Origin: Trichosphaerium sp. ATCC 40318
Lineage: Eukaryota > Discosea > Flabellinia > Trichosidae
Assembly: GCA_038496445.1 (NCBI GenBank)
Contig: JALMLS010000461.1
Coordinates: 62,001 to 126,000, forward strand
Direction: 5' to 3'
DNA length: 64,000 nucleotides
Shown one piece after another: positions 21,363-32,752 of the stretch. The position numbers and the translations under genes were made by a program. The number at the start of each line of letters is the position of its first letter. Within the stretch, counting starts at the first letter, position 1. The notes beneath the pieces are model-generated. The model did not search any database, had not been told where the DNA came from, and saw nothing but the letters and a program-made list of their open reading frames with translations.

Positions 21363-22253
21363 ATGGTACATTAGCGACTCCTTTTTGTGCTCCAAATAAT
21401 TACTTGGGTAGAGTGAAGTCGAAAGTTGGAAAGAAGCCTTTGCTTTGTTTGACAGGGACGGTGATGGTAGCATCAGTGTCGATGAGCTTGGCACCGTATT
21501 TAGAGCATTGGGTACGCGCCATAGGGCGTTATATGCGCATACGCGCTTATACTGCAGTGCTATTGCTCAAACAGTTGTTAGGCCAAAACCCAACTCAGGC
21601 TGAAGTAGAGGATATTAAGAGTTCGGTTAGCTCCGGCACTGTCGATTTTGAAACTTTCAAGACGCTAATGAACAAACACAAAAAAGACCCGCCTCTAGAG
21701 CAGGTACCAGAATTATCAATGCAATTTTAAAAGCTTATCGGCATTTTTCAGGACATTCGCACAGCATTCAAAGTGTTTGACAGAGAAGGTACGTGTTATA
21801 TTATTGCAGCAAAAGCGGCGTAAAAACGCAAAACTAGCATTTTTGTTTGCTCTTTTGCCGCGAAGTTGATCTTTTTTTGCTTAAAACCCCGCTAAAAAAT
21901 TCTTCAAGGCAAGGGTGTTATTTCTAGCGTCGAATTACGCAATATTTTAACAACGATGGGAGAGAAACTCCAAGATGATGAAGTACGACTTAAAGAAGAG
22001 CGCCTTTAATTACTCTGTACAAAAGAAAACGTTTTAGTTGTTATGAAAAGTGACATTATGGAAACGACAACAAATACTTTTGGAGTATTTGTTTTTCTTT
22101 CGTTCCCTTTTTGTTTAATCTCTTCGTATTGTGCATCTTTGTTTAGCGTACTAATATCTATAGGTTGATGGTATTTTGAAGGCTGTTGAGAGAGATGGTA
22201 AAGTAGCTGTTACTGACCTTGTCCAAATCCTTATGAAACCACAACGGAAGTAA
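21363..22253 (+). CDS. Calmodulin-like EF-hand protein
   Basis: Calcium sensor of the calmodulin/myosin light chain type. The start codon at 21363-21365 appears to be an exon by itself: ATG, then a GTACAT...GGTAG intron, then [27 protein letters not shown]. An intron directly after the ATG is common in calmodulin genes. Loop 1 ([12 protein letters not shown]) is canonical. Loop 2 is lost ([10 protein letters not shown]), loop 3 ([12 protein letters not shown]) has Lys at position 5, and loop 4 ([12 protein letters not shown]) is degenerate. So probably one working calcium site. About 150 residues, stop at 22251-22253. It could be a myosin essential light chain. Confidence 0.8.
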
Positions 22254-22642
22254 TTTTAGACTATCTTTAACTTGTTTAATTACCTATTTGTCAAATAAAA
22301 CTGCCTAATGGCAGATTTACACCAATCATCGTCTTTTCTTTTATTTAAAAATGAGTGACGCTCTTATAATACGTTAAATACTCCAGCGTTGGTGATCAGC
22401 TATTTGTAGCTCACCAGCGAACAAATACTGACGGGGAGACGTCAGATTTGGCGCGTTGAAAGCGTGAGTCAAAAGTGGGTCAAGTTAGTAAGCTTTGTAG
22501 TTTGGTAGCGTGGAAGAACGCATTAGCAGTGATTTGGCGCCTCTTTTAGGCAGATTTGACACTTTGGGGAAACTTACAATTATTCAAGCGTAATAACCTC
22601 TCTAAAACCTACAACAACGTACCTAGTATAAGAAGTCACCGA
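22254..22642. other. Intergenic region
   Basis: Terminator and promoter space between the EF-hand and RNB-family genes, read in the same direction. Nothing else seen. Confidence 0.4.
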
Positions 22643-25600
22643 ATGCTGCGATTATACGCGAAAAATAAGGTTTTTTCAACACAACGCGTAACACGCCAGC
22701 ATACGCGTTGGTTGCACGCAGATATTGGGTCTTTGACAGTATCGAGAGCATCATGGACAATTGATAAACAAGACACTGCCGTTGAGTTCAAGTTCGATTC
22801 ACAGCTTCAACTTGGTGTTTTACGAAGGCCTGCGGGTAATAGAGGATGGTGGATAATGAGTAAGGGAGAAGAATTGGTTGTTAACAAATTCGACATTACG
22901 TTTGAATGGCCGTTTCAAAAAACCGTTGACGAGCTCTACGAGCTCTCTGATGAATGTAGAGAGCTTAAGGAAAATAAAATAGAGGTAATTAAAAATACTT
23001 GGATCACGTGGCTGATCATCTAGTTCAACAGAATTTAAACTGTAATTCGTGTTTTTTTTTCCCTTATTTTTCCTCTTTAGGCTGTTCCTGTGGAGAAGAT
23101 TGCTCATCACTTTTACGCACTAAAGCCTAAAGATGAAAAGAATGCTAAAGTATCTCCTTACGCACTTGCAAAGCACATCTGGGGCAAAGGTACGTGTTGT
23201 AAACTAAAACAATTTATATTTTGAGCACTCTCTTCTTTCTCTCACTTCTGTACGATTTCTTCACTTGGTTCATACTCATGTAGTACATTATAATTTATTA
23301 AGGACTCTTTAGAGCCAACAATCAATGAAGTTTACGCTGCACACATGTATTTAACGGAGAATACAATATTTTTTTCAAAGCGTGTTAGACATATTGCTTT
23401 GTTTACTGTTAGATCTCCAGAAGAGGTATTACGTCTGAAAAGAGGTCGTGCAAGGGCTAGAATGGTTATAAATGCTCGATCTGACTTTACTGGGAAATTA
23501 CATGAAATCCTTAACGGAAACAAACAAGTTGAATTTACGCAGCTTGATATGACCTTCCTTGAAGAAATAAAGTTGCATGCTATTGGCTCAAATATTGTAC
23601 GTACTAATGACTATTTTTAAGTCTCAGAATAACATCTAAAACACATAAAAAGAGTTGTACAACAACTCTAATTTTGAATGAATCGTTTTTGGCTAAGTTT
23701 TTTATTTATAGGCAAATGAAGGTCTCGTGTATCAGTCGTTCTTACAAGTACGTACATATTTATTCTTGTTTTTTATTTTGCTTTGCGTGGTTTTTCTAAC
23801 CACGTGAATTAAAGCCATTGGGGTTTGGTCGTACATCAAGAGAAGCATATGAGCTCTTGATGCAACTTGGCGTTTGGGATGACGAGGAAAATCCAGGTCT
23901 AGCAAAGTACGTCTTTTGTGCCTCTTACTACCAACATCAATCCACTTCTTGCCATTATGTTATTGCTACTACGTTATTGCTATATAGTGGTCACTGTTCT
24001 TATTTTAATTAGATGGGAAGGCTGGCCTCTAGAGTTTTCTCAGTACCACAGAGAGATCACTAAAAATTTTATGGATAATGTCCCTCCTGATGACCTTGCG
24101 TATGTTGGACGACTTAAATATATTGCATCATTGTGATTCTTCCTATATTAGCTAACACGTGTTTTTTATAGCCACGCACGTTCAGACATTAGTGAACCAG
24201 TATTCGGTATTGTTTCTGACTCTGGGTTCATTGAAACAGCTTTCTCTATTGATCTTACAACGAGTTATGAAGCTAGAGAGATATCTATACATGTACCAGA
24301 TGTACCGCGTTTTATTCAAGCTGATAGTGAGTTATGTAAACTTGCTGCTGAAAGAACAAATGATATAATTATTGCAGATAGAACATATCATATGTTTCCT
24401 GATCCTTTGGCTCATAATCTACTTACAATACAAAACGATTGTCCTTCTATTACATTCCGTATTATTGTTGATAATCTAGGGAATATAAAAGAGTTTAGAG
24501 TAGTCCCTACTACTATAAAACAAGTTATTAAACTTGAGTATAAGGATGTTGATGCATTGCTTTTCAGAAATGAAACTGGTATTGATGGAGATAAGACTAG
24601 TGTTCCTGTCATTGAACAGTTGTTTCAAGATCAACTTGAACAAATTGCAGAACTTGTTGGATTGAGGAGGAATGTACGGGTATCAAAAGGAGCTTTAGTA
24701 TTAGATATGCCACAACCTTACGCAAACATTAGAGACGGTACACCAAGTCTTGCTTCCGGATTTTTGTTTTTTTTTTGTTTTGTTCTGTACTCACTTAAGC
24801 TTTTAGGTACTCTCGATTTTGGTGTTAGATTTGAAGATTCTAATGCACGTGGTGTCATGGGAGAGCTTGAACTTCTTGTTGCTGAAGTAGCTGGGTATGA
24901 CGAGCCACTTTTTTAGAAATTTTTAAACATAATTTTGGTGTTGATGTTTTATGTAGGCATTATCTGTCAAAGAGTCGAGTTCATGGTATTTTTAAAGGGC
25001 AAGAAAAACCTGAGTATATGAGTGATAAACTTTCAGCGCAGGTTAAAAGACAGATTGTTAGAGGTAAAGAAAAACCTAGAGACCATTTTTACGTAAAAAC
25101 CTAGCTCTAACTTTTTCCATAGAAATTAGACAGAAATCAGGTCGACCTAACCCAACTCATAATGAGCTTATGATACTTGGATACAAGCGCCAACAAAAGG
25201 CTAACCCTATAACATACTCTATTGAAGCACAACAATATTATGGCCTTGGATTGGAAGTATACAGTAGCAGTTCAAGACCTATTTCAAGATTTTCTGATTT
25301 ATTGGCGTTACAACAAATACATTCGATCATGGCTAACCGTGAAGCTGCATACGATGCTCAAACAGTCATTAAAATCATCGATAAGTTCCATATGAGCATC
25401 ACAAAGTGTGAAAGGCTTATGAAAGACTCAACAAGATTCTGGACATTATTCTCTTTGAAAAGAAGTATGGATGAAAAACCAGGTCATGCTTTAGTTACAT
25501 CTGCTCTTATGCTTGATGTTAATGCTCCTGAGCCTCTTGTATTCTTACAAGACTATGGGTTATATGAGAATATGGAGGTACCTTCTATAGCGTCAGAAAC

Positions 25601-25817
25601 GTTAAAGAACGGAGATGTTATTACTGTCAGTATTGAACGTATTGATCCTTTCTTTGATGTTGTTATTGTTAAAGAACTTGATAAGAAGAAAGCAAAACAG
25701 AGCCATCCTAATATGATAAAGATGAAACCTAGGACCCCTACTGCTAAGAAGAACTTACCTAAGAGGGATCCTGATAATAGACACAAGAAGAGAGGTCGTA
25801 GAAAAGCGAGACAGTGA
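22643..25817 (+). CDS. Mitochondrial RNB-family (RNase II-like) protein, catalytic Asp residues missing
   Basis: Related to organellar 3'-5' exoribonucleases (Dss1/RNR1 type). The start at 22643 gives an Arg-rich, acid-poor N-terminus (MLRLYAKNKVFSTQRVTRQHTR region) typical of a mitochondrial presequence. The RNB core is recognised by ISIHVPDVPRFI, AERTNDIIIADRTYHMFPDPLAHNLL, VIKLEYKDVDALL, YYGLG and SSSSRPISRFSDLLA. However, the segment that should hold the four Mg-binding aspartates (IDxxxxxDxDD in RNase II) reads VSDSGFIETAFSID at about 24208-24256, with none of the four in register. So either the enzyme is inactive, like yeast Ssd1, or its chemistry has changed. The C-terminus is S1-like and then very basic (KKNLPKRDPDNRHKKRGRRKARQ region). 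About nine exons. Confidence 0.75.
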
Positions 25818-26441
25818 ACACAAACAAAATAATAAAAAAATTCTTGAAACTGGAACACAAGCTTTGTTTTTAGTAGTGGCGCTCTAGCTTATCGCACGTT
25901 TCAATTAACAAATGAATAACGCTAACGAAACAGCTTCACAAATGTAAAAAATGGGAAAACGTTCAAATCACGTGCAAGGTCAGACGTAGCCTACGATCAC
26001 CCGCAGACACCGGTGTTATACAAGTTGTAAAAGAGGCATGAATCACTGCACGTGGACTTGTTGTTCTTTTTCGTTACTATCCATACAGTGTAACCCCTAA
26101 GTAACTTGGGATACTACCAGGAGTGTACGGGGCCTTCGTAACGTGTAACAGGGTCGTTCCCTCAAAACTGCCAAGCTATGTGCCAGGGATTTTTCCCAGG
26201 GTATCAACTACATAACAACAAACAAAACGCGCAAGAATGGAGGTGATGGTATTTTTTTTTGAAAAAACGGTACGTTTTGATGACGCTTCGACTTTTACAG
26301 TGACTTCTACCCTGAACACTAACATGTATTAAATTAAGGTTGCTATACACGCTACAGATGAAATGAAGGCGACTTGGCTGTTTGTTGAGAACAATGGCGT
26401 TGACTTGAAAAACATGTGATGTACGTAAAAACACTGTTGGT
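25818..26441. other. Intergenic region
   Basis: Contains CACGTG at about 25970 and 26050 and a short open frame at 26237 that could be an upstream exon or leader of the exchanger gene. No convincing gene. Confidence 0.4.
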
Positions 26442-29053
26442 ATGACCGACAAGAGTCCGTGTAGGTTAATAACCTTAATATCATCAGTTTTGTTGGGTTC
26501 TATAAGCACGATATGCTTTTGCGCTGTAATCATACTGCTCGTTATCCCTATACGTACTGGTAGTGTTAACACAACCGGGAGGCGTCTGCTATCAACAGAA
26601 GACCAGATATTTGATTTAGATTATACAATATGCAATGAAAGCTACTATGACCTCCAATGGCACGTGCTTGAAACGTCTTAGGAAGATGACGCTTGGCCTG
26701 TAACAACTTTAACACATGACAACATTGCTTTGATTTTATTGATGTATTACGTTAGGTACTCACGTCCCTTGTATCTTGTTGGTGTATTATACACTTTTAT
26801 CGCATTGGCGGTGATAACGGATACATACTTTGTAGAGGCTCTAGAAGTTGTTATACATAAGTTTGGCATTGCAGAGAACCTGTACGTACTAGTTTTTTAC
26901 CATTTATGCTTAAATAAGTTACAGAATAGGTGCTACTGTGATGGCATTAGGATCATCGTTTCCTGAACTAGTTACCACTGTGATTGCTGTCTTTTTCGTG
27001 AAGGTGAAGTTTTTTTTCTTATCAGTTTTGTTTTGGAAATGTTTTGTTGGCTTCTGTTCGGCTGATTGGGTTGTTTAGACCGATATTGGGATAGGTACCA
27101 TTGTGGGGTCAGCAGTGTTTAATTTGCTGTGTATTTTGGCACTTACGATAAGTTTCGGCAAGGGTAAAGAAGGTGAAGGTAATGAAGGAGTGGAGCATGA
27201 TATTCAAGTTGAATTTCCTAACTTTTTTATTAGCAACAGTAGCTATTGATGCTTTACCTTACAGTAGAGGTACTACGATATAAACCATTATAAAAACTTT
27301 AGAACAAATATATTTTTATTGTAGTCACGTGAGAAGGCGGACAACGTTTCGTTTTTTTTGATTCTGAAAACAGAAATTTTCTTGTTTCTTTGAGAATAAA
27401 GACTAATCCTTGTTTTAGATTCTCTTTTTTACTTGGTAGTTGTTTGTGCATTGTTTCCAATGCAACGCACCAAGAATGTAGAAACGTACGTTACAAGAAA
27501 GAAAGAAAAATACATATTTTATCATTCCTACTTACTACCTCTCTAACGCTATTTTTTTCATGTTATTATAGTGCTTATTCTGCAGTTTTACTTTCTCTAT
27601 TTGTTGCCTATCTTATCTTGCTTGCTTTTTGGGGTACACTTGTAAAATACGTACGAGGCAAGTACATAAAATTGATGATCAAAAAAAGTCTTTTTTCTCA
27701 AGTTTACTGATATGTAGGGTGTTTAAAACGAAGGAGGGGCGAAGAGTATAATAACCTTGTGAATGAGGCTGAATTGACAGCAACTGACTCTGAAGCTCAA
27801 TTGATACTTGATAAAACTGAAATAGAAACACTAAATGAAGACTTCGATGAACATTTTTTTGAAGTTCCTGAAAGTCTCTTTGGCTGGATCTATTTTTCAG
27901 TTTCGTTTCCTATTCAACTCATTTTTTTCCTTACTGTTCCAAACCCACGGTTTAAAAGATGTGTAAGAAAGCCTCTACTTTCTCATTTTTTTCTTTCTTT
28001 TTCCTTTTTTTTTTTTTCAAGATCTCTTTCCCTTACTGTATGTACAAATAGGTTGCTTGGTGGCCATTGACTATTGCAATGTCAATATTATGGATAGGCG
28101 TAGTGTCTTGGTTTATGGTTGGATGGGCTTCAAAGGCTGGCTGCTTGTTTGGCCTTGAACCGTATACGGTAATTTTTTTTCCTTCTGTTTTTTTTTGATC
28201 TGACTTGGTTCTCCTCCTTGTATGTTAACTTTAAACGTAGGTTGGAATCATTCTAGTTTCTATTGGTACAAGTGTACCTGAAGCAATGGGATCATTCTTT
28301 GCTGCGCGGTTAGTCTTTTTCTTTAACTACATCAACTGTGAACCAAATTGCTTGAAAGCATTCGTTTTTCCTTTTGTCTTCGAATTATTTTTAATAATTT
28401 TGTATTTCAGGCGAGGCTTGATTGACATGGCTGTTTCTAATGCCTTGGCTTCAAATATTTTTGACACATTACTTGGGTTGGGTTTACCTTGGTTTTTACA
28501 TAATGTTATTTATGGGAGTATTCCAATAGAATCGAATGTAAGTCACTGTACTTATTTTATTTTTGTATTTTTTTTTTGTATGAGACCTGGGTTGTATTGA
28601 GCTTTTCGTGCCTAAGTATATTTTGGTTTGGGTTCTCATGAAAATTTTTGTTAATTACGCTTTTGTAAAAACACGTGATTATTACGACAATACATGAAGC
28701 TCTTTTGTTCTTTTTTTTTTTTACTTTTTACTTTTCTTGATATCTTACTTTTTTAGCAAATTGTCGTTCATGTTATCACTTTACTCGTGTTAACTGCTGG
28801 AAGTTGGATTGTAGTTTTATGCTTTAAATTCAAGTACGTCAAGATTAATAAATTGCTGTCATATTTGTGCTCCTTCTTAAGAACCCTAGACCTTGGCGGT
28901 TTGTTGGAATTGGGTTCTTTGCTCTGTATTTGGTATACGTTGGTTACAGCTTGGCATACGACTATGGATTGGTTCCCATGTGATCCTACTATTATCGTAA
29001 TGTACTCTATTCTGAAAGAAGATAACAACGAGGAGAACGACAAACTATTGTAG
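26442..29053 (+). CDS. K-dependent Na/Ca exchanger (NCKX/SLC24 family)
   Basis: Membrane antiporter moving Ca and K against Na. The N-terminus has a signal-anchor-like segment (VLLGSISTICFCAVIILLVI). The first repeat gives LYLVGVLYTFIALAVITDTYFVEALE and alpha-1 GATVMALGSSFPELVTT, followed by DIGIGTIVGSAVFNLL. A long acidic cytosolic loop (ELTATDSEAQLILDKTEIE) follows. The second half has WWPLTIAMSILWIGVVSWFMV and alpha-2 GTSVPEAMGSFFAAR...SNALASNIFDTLLGLGLPW, keeping the Asp of SNIFD that is needed for K coupling in animal NCKX. Ends with two more TMs and a charged tail; stop at 29051-29053. At least ten introns. The start could be further upstream. Confidence 0.88.
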
Positions 29054-29546
29054 AGAAAACACTTCATGAGTAAACTAAAGTAAAATTATAAGTTTGAAAC
29101 ATATTCGTTTACATCTAGCAGTATGTTTACTACCAATACCATTTTGTGTAAGCAGGTAGAGTGGTATTGTAAGTCAACGATACAAATCTGAAAAAAAGTT
29201 TCCTAGCCCGATGAAAGACAACGAAATACAACACCGGTTTGCTGAATTTGTACACAGAAAATAAAGTTTACTTCGGTAATTAAATCTACAAAACAGTAGC
29301 TCAAGTGTTAAAAGTCTGCATCTAAACTTGAAATGAGACAGACAACAGTACTACTGCTTTCAAAACAGTAGCCTACCTGTATGCTAGACTTCATTTTGTA
29401 TGTTGATTTCGGTGGTTAGCGTTATTGTCGGTCGTTACTAGTTGAGGAAAAAACGAATTTAGTCAACGTCCTGTAAATAAATACTCCGATCATCTAACAA
29501 TAACATAATAACAAACATAGCCACGTTTCGAGCGTATATTAGCAAA
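29054..29546. other. Intergenic region with duplicated promoter
   Basis: 29315-29546 is the inverted copy of 9111-9345 and contains the F-box/LRR promoter. 29054-29315 is unique, with nothing recognised. Confidence 0.6.
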
Positions 29547-30632
29547 ATGAATGAAGAAGAGGTTATCCAGAACATTAGTGACCTTGTCGCGCTCCCCGTT
29601 GAACTAATAGTTCATATTCTCAAACAAGGCACTTTTACACTTCGTTCCGCACAAACTTGCCACTTCTTGCGGGATATTGTCCATAACCACGTCGGATATG
29701 GTCAAATTATTGTTAAAAGCAGTACCGAGGTGATGATGCTTTCTGGCAGTCCTTTATTGCAGAATACAGCCATTCTGTTCAATGGGTATAGAGATGTAAA
29801 CGACAATCAGTTGAGGTTACTAGCGGGAGTACATACAATCAATTTGTCCAGTTGTGAATCAATAACAGACGAAGGCATCAAGGCATTGGCTGGAGTCTAT
29901 GACATTGGATTATCACAGACAAACGTAACAGACAAAGGCATCAAAGCATTGGCAGGTGTACACAAAATAAATTTAGATTTTTGTGAATCAATAACAGACG
30001 AAGGCATCAAAGCATTGGCAGGTGTATACAATATAGATTTAGATTTTTGTGAATCAATTACAGATGAAGGCATTAAAGCATTGGCTGGTGTACATGAGAT
30101 TGGATTATCAAGGACAAAAGTAACAGACGAAGGTTTGAAGGCGTTAGTAGGTGTACACTCTATCTTTTTATATGATTGTCTATCGATAACAGACGAAGGC
30201 ATCATCAAGGCGTTGGTTGGTGTACACAATATTGATCTATCGGGAACAAAGGTAACAGATGAAGGCATTAAAGCATTGGCTGGTGTACATGAGATTAATC
30301 TAGAAGATACAAACGTAACAGATGAAGGCATTAAAGCATTGGCTGGTGTACACACTATAACTGTATCATACACAAAGGTAACAGATGAAGGCATTAAAGC
30401 ATTGGCTGGTGTACATGAGATTAATCTAGAAGATACAAACGTAACAGATGAAGGCATTAAAGCATTGGCTGGTGTACACACTATAGATGTATCAGGAACA
30501 AAAGTAACAGATGAAGGATTGAAAGCATTGGCAGGTGTACACACTATAACCCTGTATGGTTGCTCCTCAACTTCAAAAGAGGGTGTCCAGGCGACCGGTG
30601 CACAGGTAGTAAGGGGCCCAGACTTATCATAG
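29547..30632 (+). CDS. F-box/leucine-rich repeat protein (right copy)
   Basis: A 361-residue intronless ORF. The N-terminal about 100 residues are identical to the left copy except for one or two positions, including the F-box (LPVELIVHILKQGTFTLRSA). The LRR part has about eleven 21-23 residue units with more varied variable positions (INLDFCES, IGLSRTKV, IFLYDCLS, INLEDTNV), including one with an extra residue (DEGIIKAL). Ends in GAQVVRGPDLS, unlike the left copy. Role as for the left copy: likely SCF adaptor with a variable recognition surface. Confidence 0.8.
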   Translation: MNEEEVIQNISDLVALPVELIVHILKQGTFTLRSAQTCHFLRDIVHNHVGYGQIIVKSSTEVMMLSGSPLLQNTAILFNGYRDVNDNQLRLLAGVHTINLSSCESITDEGIKALAGVYDIGLSQTNVTDKGIKALAGVHKINLDFCESITDEGIKALAGVYNIDLDFCESITDEGIKALAGVHEIGLSRTKVTDEGLKALVGVHSIFLYDCLSITDEGIIKALVGVHNIDLSGTKVTDEGIKALAGVHEINLEDTNVTDEGIKALAGVHTITVSYTKVTDEGIKALAGVHEINLEDTNVTDEGIKALAGVHTIDVSGTKVTDEGLKALAGVHTITLYGCSSTSKEGVQATGAQVVRGPDLS

Positions 30633-30930
30633 TACACTTTTTATTGCTTTGTATAAACAAACAAACGGAATAAATAAAAACAAAATTAGTCATAATGTTG
30701 TGTTTCTTGCACATGCTCCTTAAAAAACAAGCCACCAAAATTAATAATAATCATAAATTATGTTCGCGAAAAGCAGACAGTTATGTTTGCATTTAGTGTT
30801 TTTAGGCGAGTTAAAACTGTCAAAAATATTTATTTTGTCATGTGTCACAATTGTCAATGTAATAACGTTTAAAGCAATCACTAGAAAATACTCTCTGTCA
30901 GTTGAATTGTTTCTTGGTGTAGTAGAAGTA

Positions 30931-32090
30931 TCAAAGATTTTGCTCTAGCCAAGCATCAACCTCTGATAGCTTGTAGCCAAAAGGACCTTCACCCCTTTGT
31001 ACATTATCTTCTTGTCTTTAAGTATGTACAACCTAACATGTGATCAACTTCACAGTCATATGATAAAAACTGTACCTCTCTGGTAGAGCTTGGTATGCTT
31101 TGTTTGCATTATCATCCATAAGATCAACAAATATTGGAACCTTAAAGTTTGGGTTGTTCGTTTTAAAGTCTTCAATGATATTGTCCGTATCATTCAAGTT
31201 TGCTAATCTTTGCAACTTTTTGCTGTTTGTGACTTTTGGTTTTTGTGTTTAGTCAGATCTGACAGATCTTGCAACTTCTGCTAGTTCTTGCAAGTGTTAG
31301 TTCTTGCAAGATCTGTTAAAAACTACAAGATCTGACGTATCTTGTCAGTTCTGGAACAAACTAAATCCACTTGTACAGGTACAACGCATACAAATTTATT
31401 GCGACACCACGTGCTCTTAACCACCATTATTTTATTAGTTTAGCAGTTCTGTTGACGTCCTCTAAGGTCCAGCAGTTGTCTCCTATACTCTAAAACGAAT
31501 TATTACGCTATGTTATTACTGTACACTCAGCGCAAGATACTTTGGAAGCGCTTGGAATTTTCTTTGAGGTTTTAGCATTATCTCACGTTTAACTCCTCCT
31601 GACGCCTGAATATGTGCCAGTATTCGCTCCTGGTGCTAGTAAGTTAACATGTAAATTATTGTTAATTTGTAGCCGTTTTTATGGCTCCTTGGGGTAAGTA
31701 GTAATGAGAGCGCACCTAAGTAAAATACTGCGATCGTCTTGTTACATGATATGACTTTGACACAGTGCTTTTCATCTTGCCTTAATGTACATAAGGACGG
31801 CCAGCACGGTACATTGTCACGAGTTATAGAATGTGATGCAATCACATTGCACCGGTTCCGCAAGTTGTAATCAAAGCTGTCAGTTCTTGCAAGAACTATC
31901 AAAACTGACAAAATCTGACAGAACTTCCAAGAACTAGCAGAACTTACAAGATCACACCGCTTGATACTTCTGCCAAACCTGTCGCAAACTTAAATGATAC
32001 GGACAATACCAATACGATCTTCAATATCCTTGGGCATACGATAACATACTTTGTTACCTGATAACTTCCATCCATCTGAAGCACGTGCTT
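30931..32090 (-). pseudogene. Truncated deiodinase-like relic interrupted by a TIR element
   Basis: Inverted partner of the 3' half of 7058-7893. The exon beginning EAHASDGW (32090 downward) keeps its acceptor site, but the upstream exons with the selenocysteine codon are absent. The exon is split by an 826-bp insertion (31181-32006). Downstream, IEDFKTNNPNFKVPIFVDLMDDN is retained, but the last exon has four G instead of five in the YKGGEGP region, giving a frameshift. So it has three independent disabling changes. Confidence 0.85.
31181..32006. mobile_element. Non-autonomous TIR DNA transposon with TA target duplication
   Basis: Ends TTGTCCGTATCATTCAAGTTTGC (31181-31203) and its reverse complement with one mismatch (31984-32006): 23-bp terminal inverted repeats. 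It is flanked by TA on both sides (31179-31180 and 32007-32008), while the uninterrupted left copy has a single TA at that point, so the insertion and target duplication are directly visible. No transposase ORF; the interior is full of short repeats such as CTTGCAAGAACT and AGATCTGACAGATCTTG. TA duplication fits Tc1/mariner-type or MITE elements. Confidence 0.88.
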
Positions 32091-32458
32091 CTAAATGCGA
32101 TAGTTGTCTAAAAAACGAACGAAACGAGTCTCAATTTCTTGTAATTTTCTCAAAACGTTTTGCAAAAAGACTACTTTTTTGACCGATATCTATAAAGGTA
32201 TGATCGAAAAACCACTACGAAAGTAATTATCATTCGAAAAAAAAAACCCCTAAAAATGGAACCTTCTGTAGTTTTGAAGTTAAATTTTTTATTTTCCTTC
32301 TAATACTTCACATACAACCTACACAAGCATTATTAGAAATCCCACAACTTTTTTTTTTTGTAACGAACAAAGGTATAAATTTACAACAAAAACATTCTTC
32401 TCTCGAGATGCACAACCATAAGTTGTTTGTGTCCTGTCTTACCGTATGTCAATGTACC

Positions 32459-32567
32459 AACTAACAATCTATATTTCGCGGGTTCGAATCCCGCCTCCCC
32501 TGCAAAAGGGGAGTGTGCCGAGTGGTTAAGGCGTTAAAATGCTAATTTAATAATTCTTCGTGGTGCC
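32459..32567 (+). tRNA. Candidate circularly permuted tRNA-Ser(GCU)
   Basis: A tRNA 3' half lies upstream of a 5' half. Upstream: T stem GCGGG / CCCGC around TTCGAAT (32478-32494), then acceptor strand CTCCCCT (32495-32501) and base G. Only four bases (CAAA) later comes the complementary acceptor strand AGGGGAG (32507-32513), D arm TG-T-GCCGAGTGGTTAAGGC (one extra T) and anticodon arm TTAAA-ATGCTAA-TTTAA (32534-32550), anticodon GCT at 32541-32543. No T arm follows downstream and no other acceptor strand lies upstream, so a normal order is excluded. Flanks 32448-32458 and 32568-32578 can pair over 11 bp with two G-U pairs, as a circularising pre-tRNA would need. The variable arm and exact splice points are unresolved. 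Confidence 0.55.
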
Positions 32568-32590
32568 GGTACGTTGGCTACAACTCAAGG

Positions 32591-32610
32591 CCGCCTGAAA
32601 TGTCAGGCGG
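32591..32610. other. Perfect 8-bp hairpin just after the tRNA region
   Basis: CCGCCTGA-AATG-TCAGGCGG. GC-rich in an AT-rich setting; could be an RNA processing or termination structure. Confidence 0.6.
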
Positions 32611-32752
32611 TAAGGGCTCACGACGCTATCATCTCTTATTTTTTTCATAAAATCGGAAGCAGTGTTACAAAGTTACAGCTTGACTTTTGCTGAATAAAGT
32701 CACCGCTTTTTTTTTTACGGCTTTGTTCCGCCTTTAGTCATTCTCCCTACCA

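Noticed and set aside
31181-32006. Insertion as a new intron (introner)
   Set aside because: No good GT...AG pair removes it cleanly from the minus-strand exon, and the host gene is already truncated and frameshifted.
32459-32502. Conventional tRNA ending at 32502
   Set aside because: No complementary acceptor strand, D arm or anticodon arm lies upstream within 100 bases.
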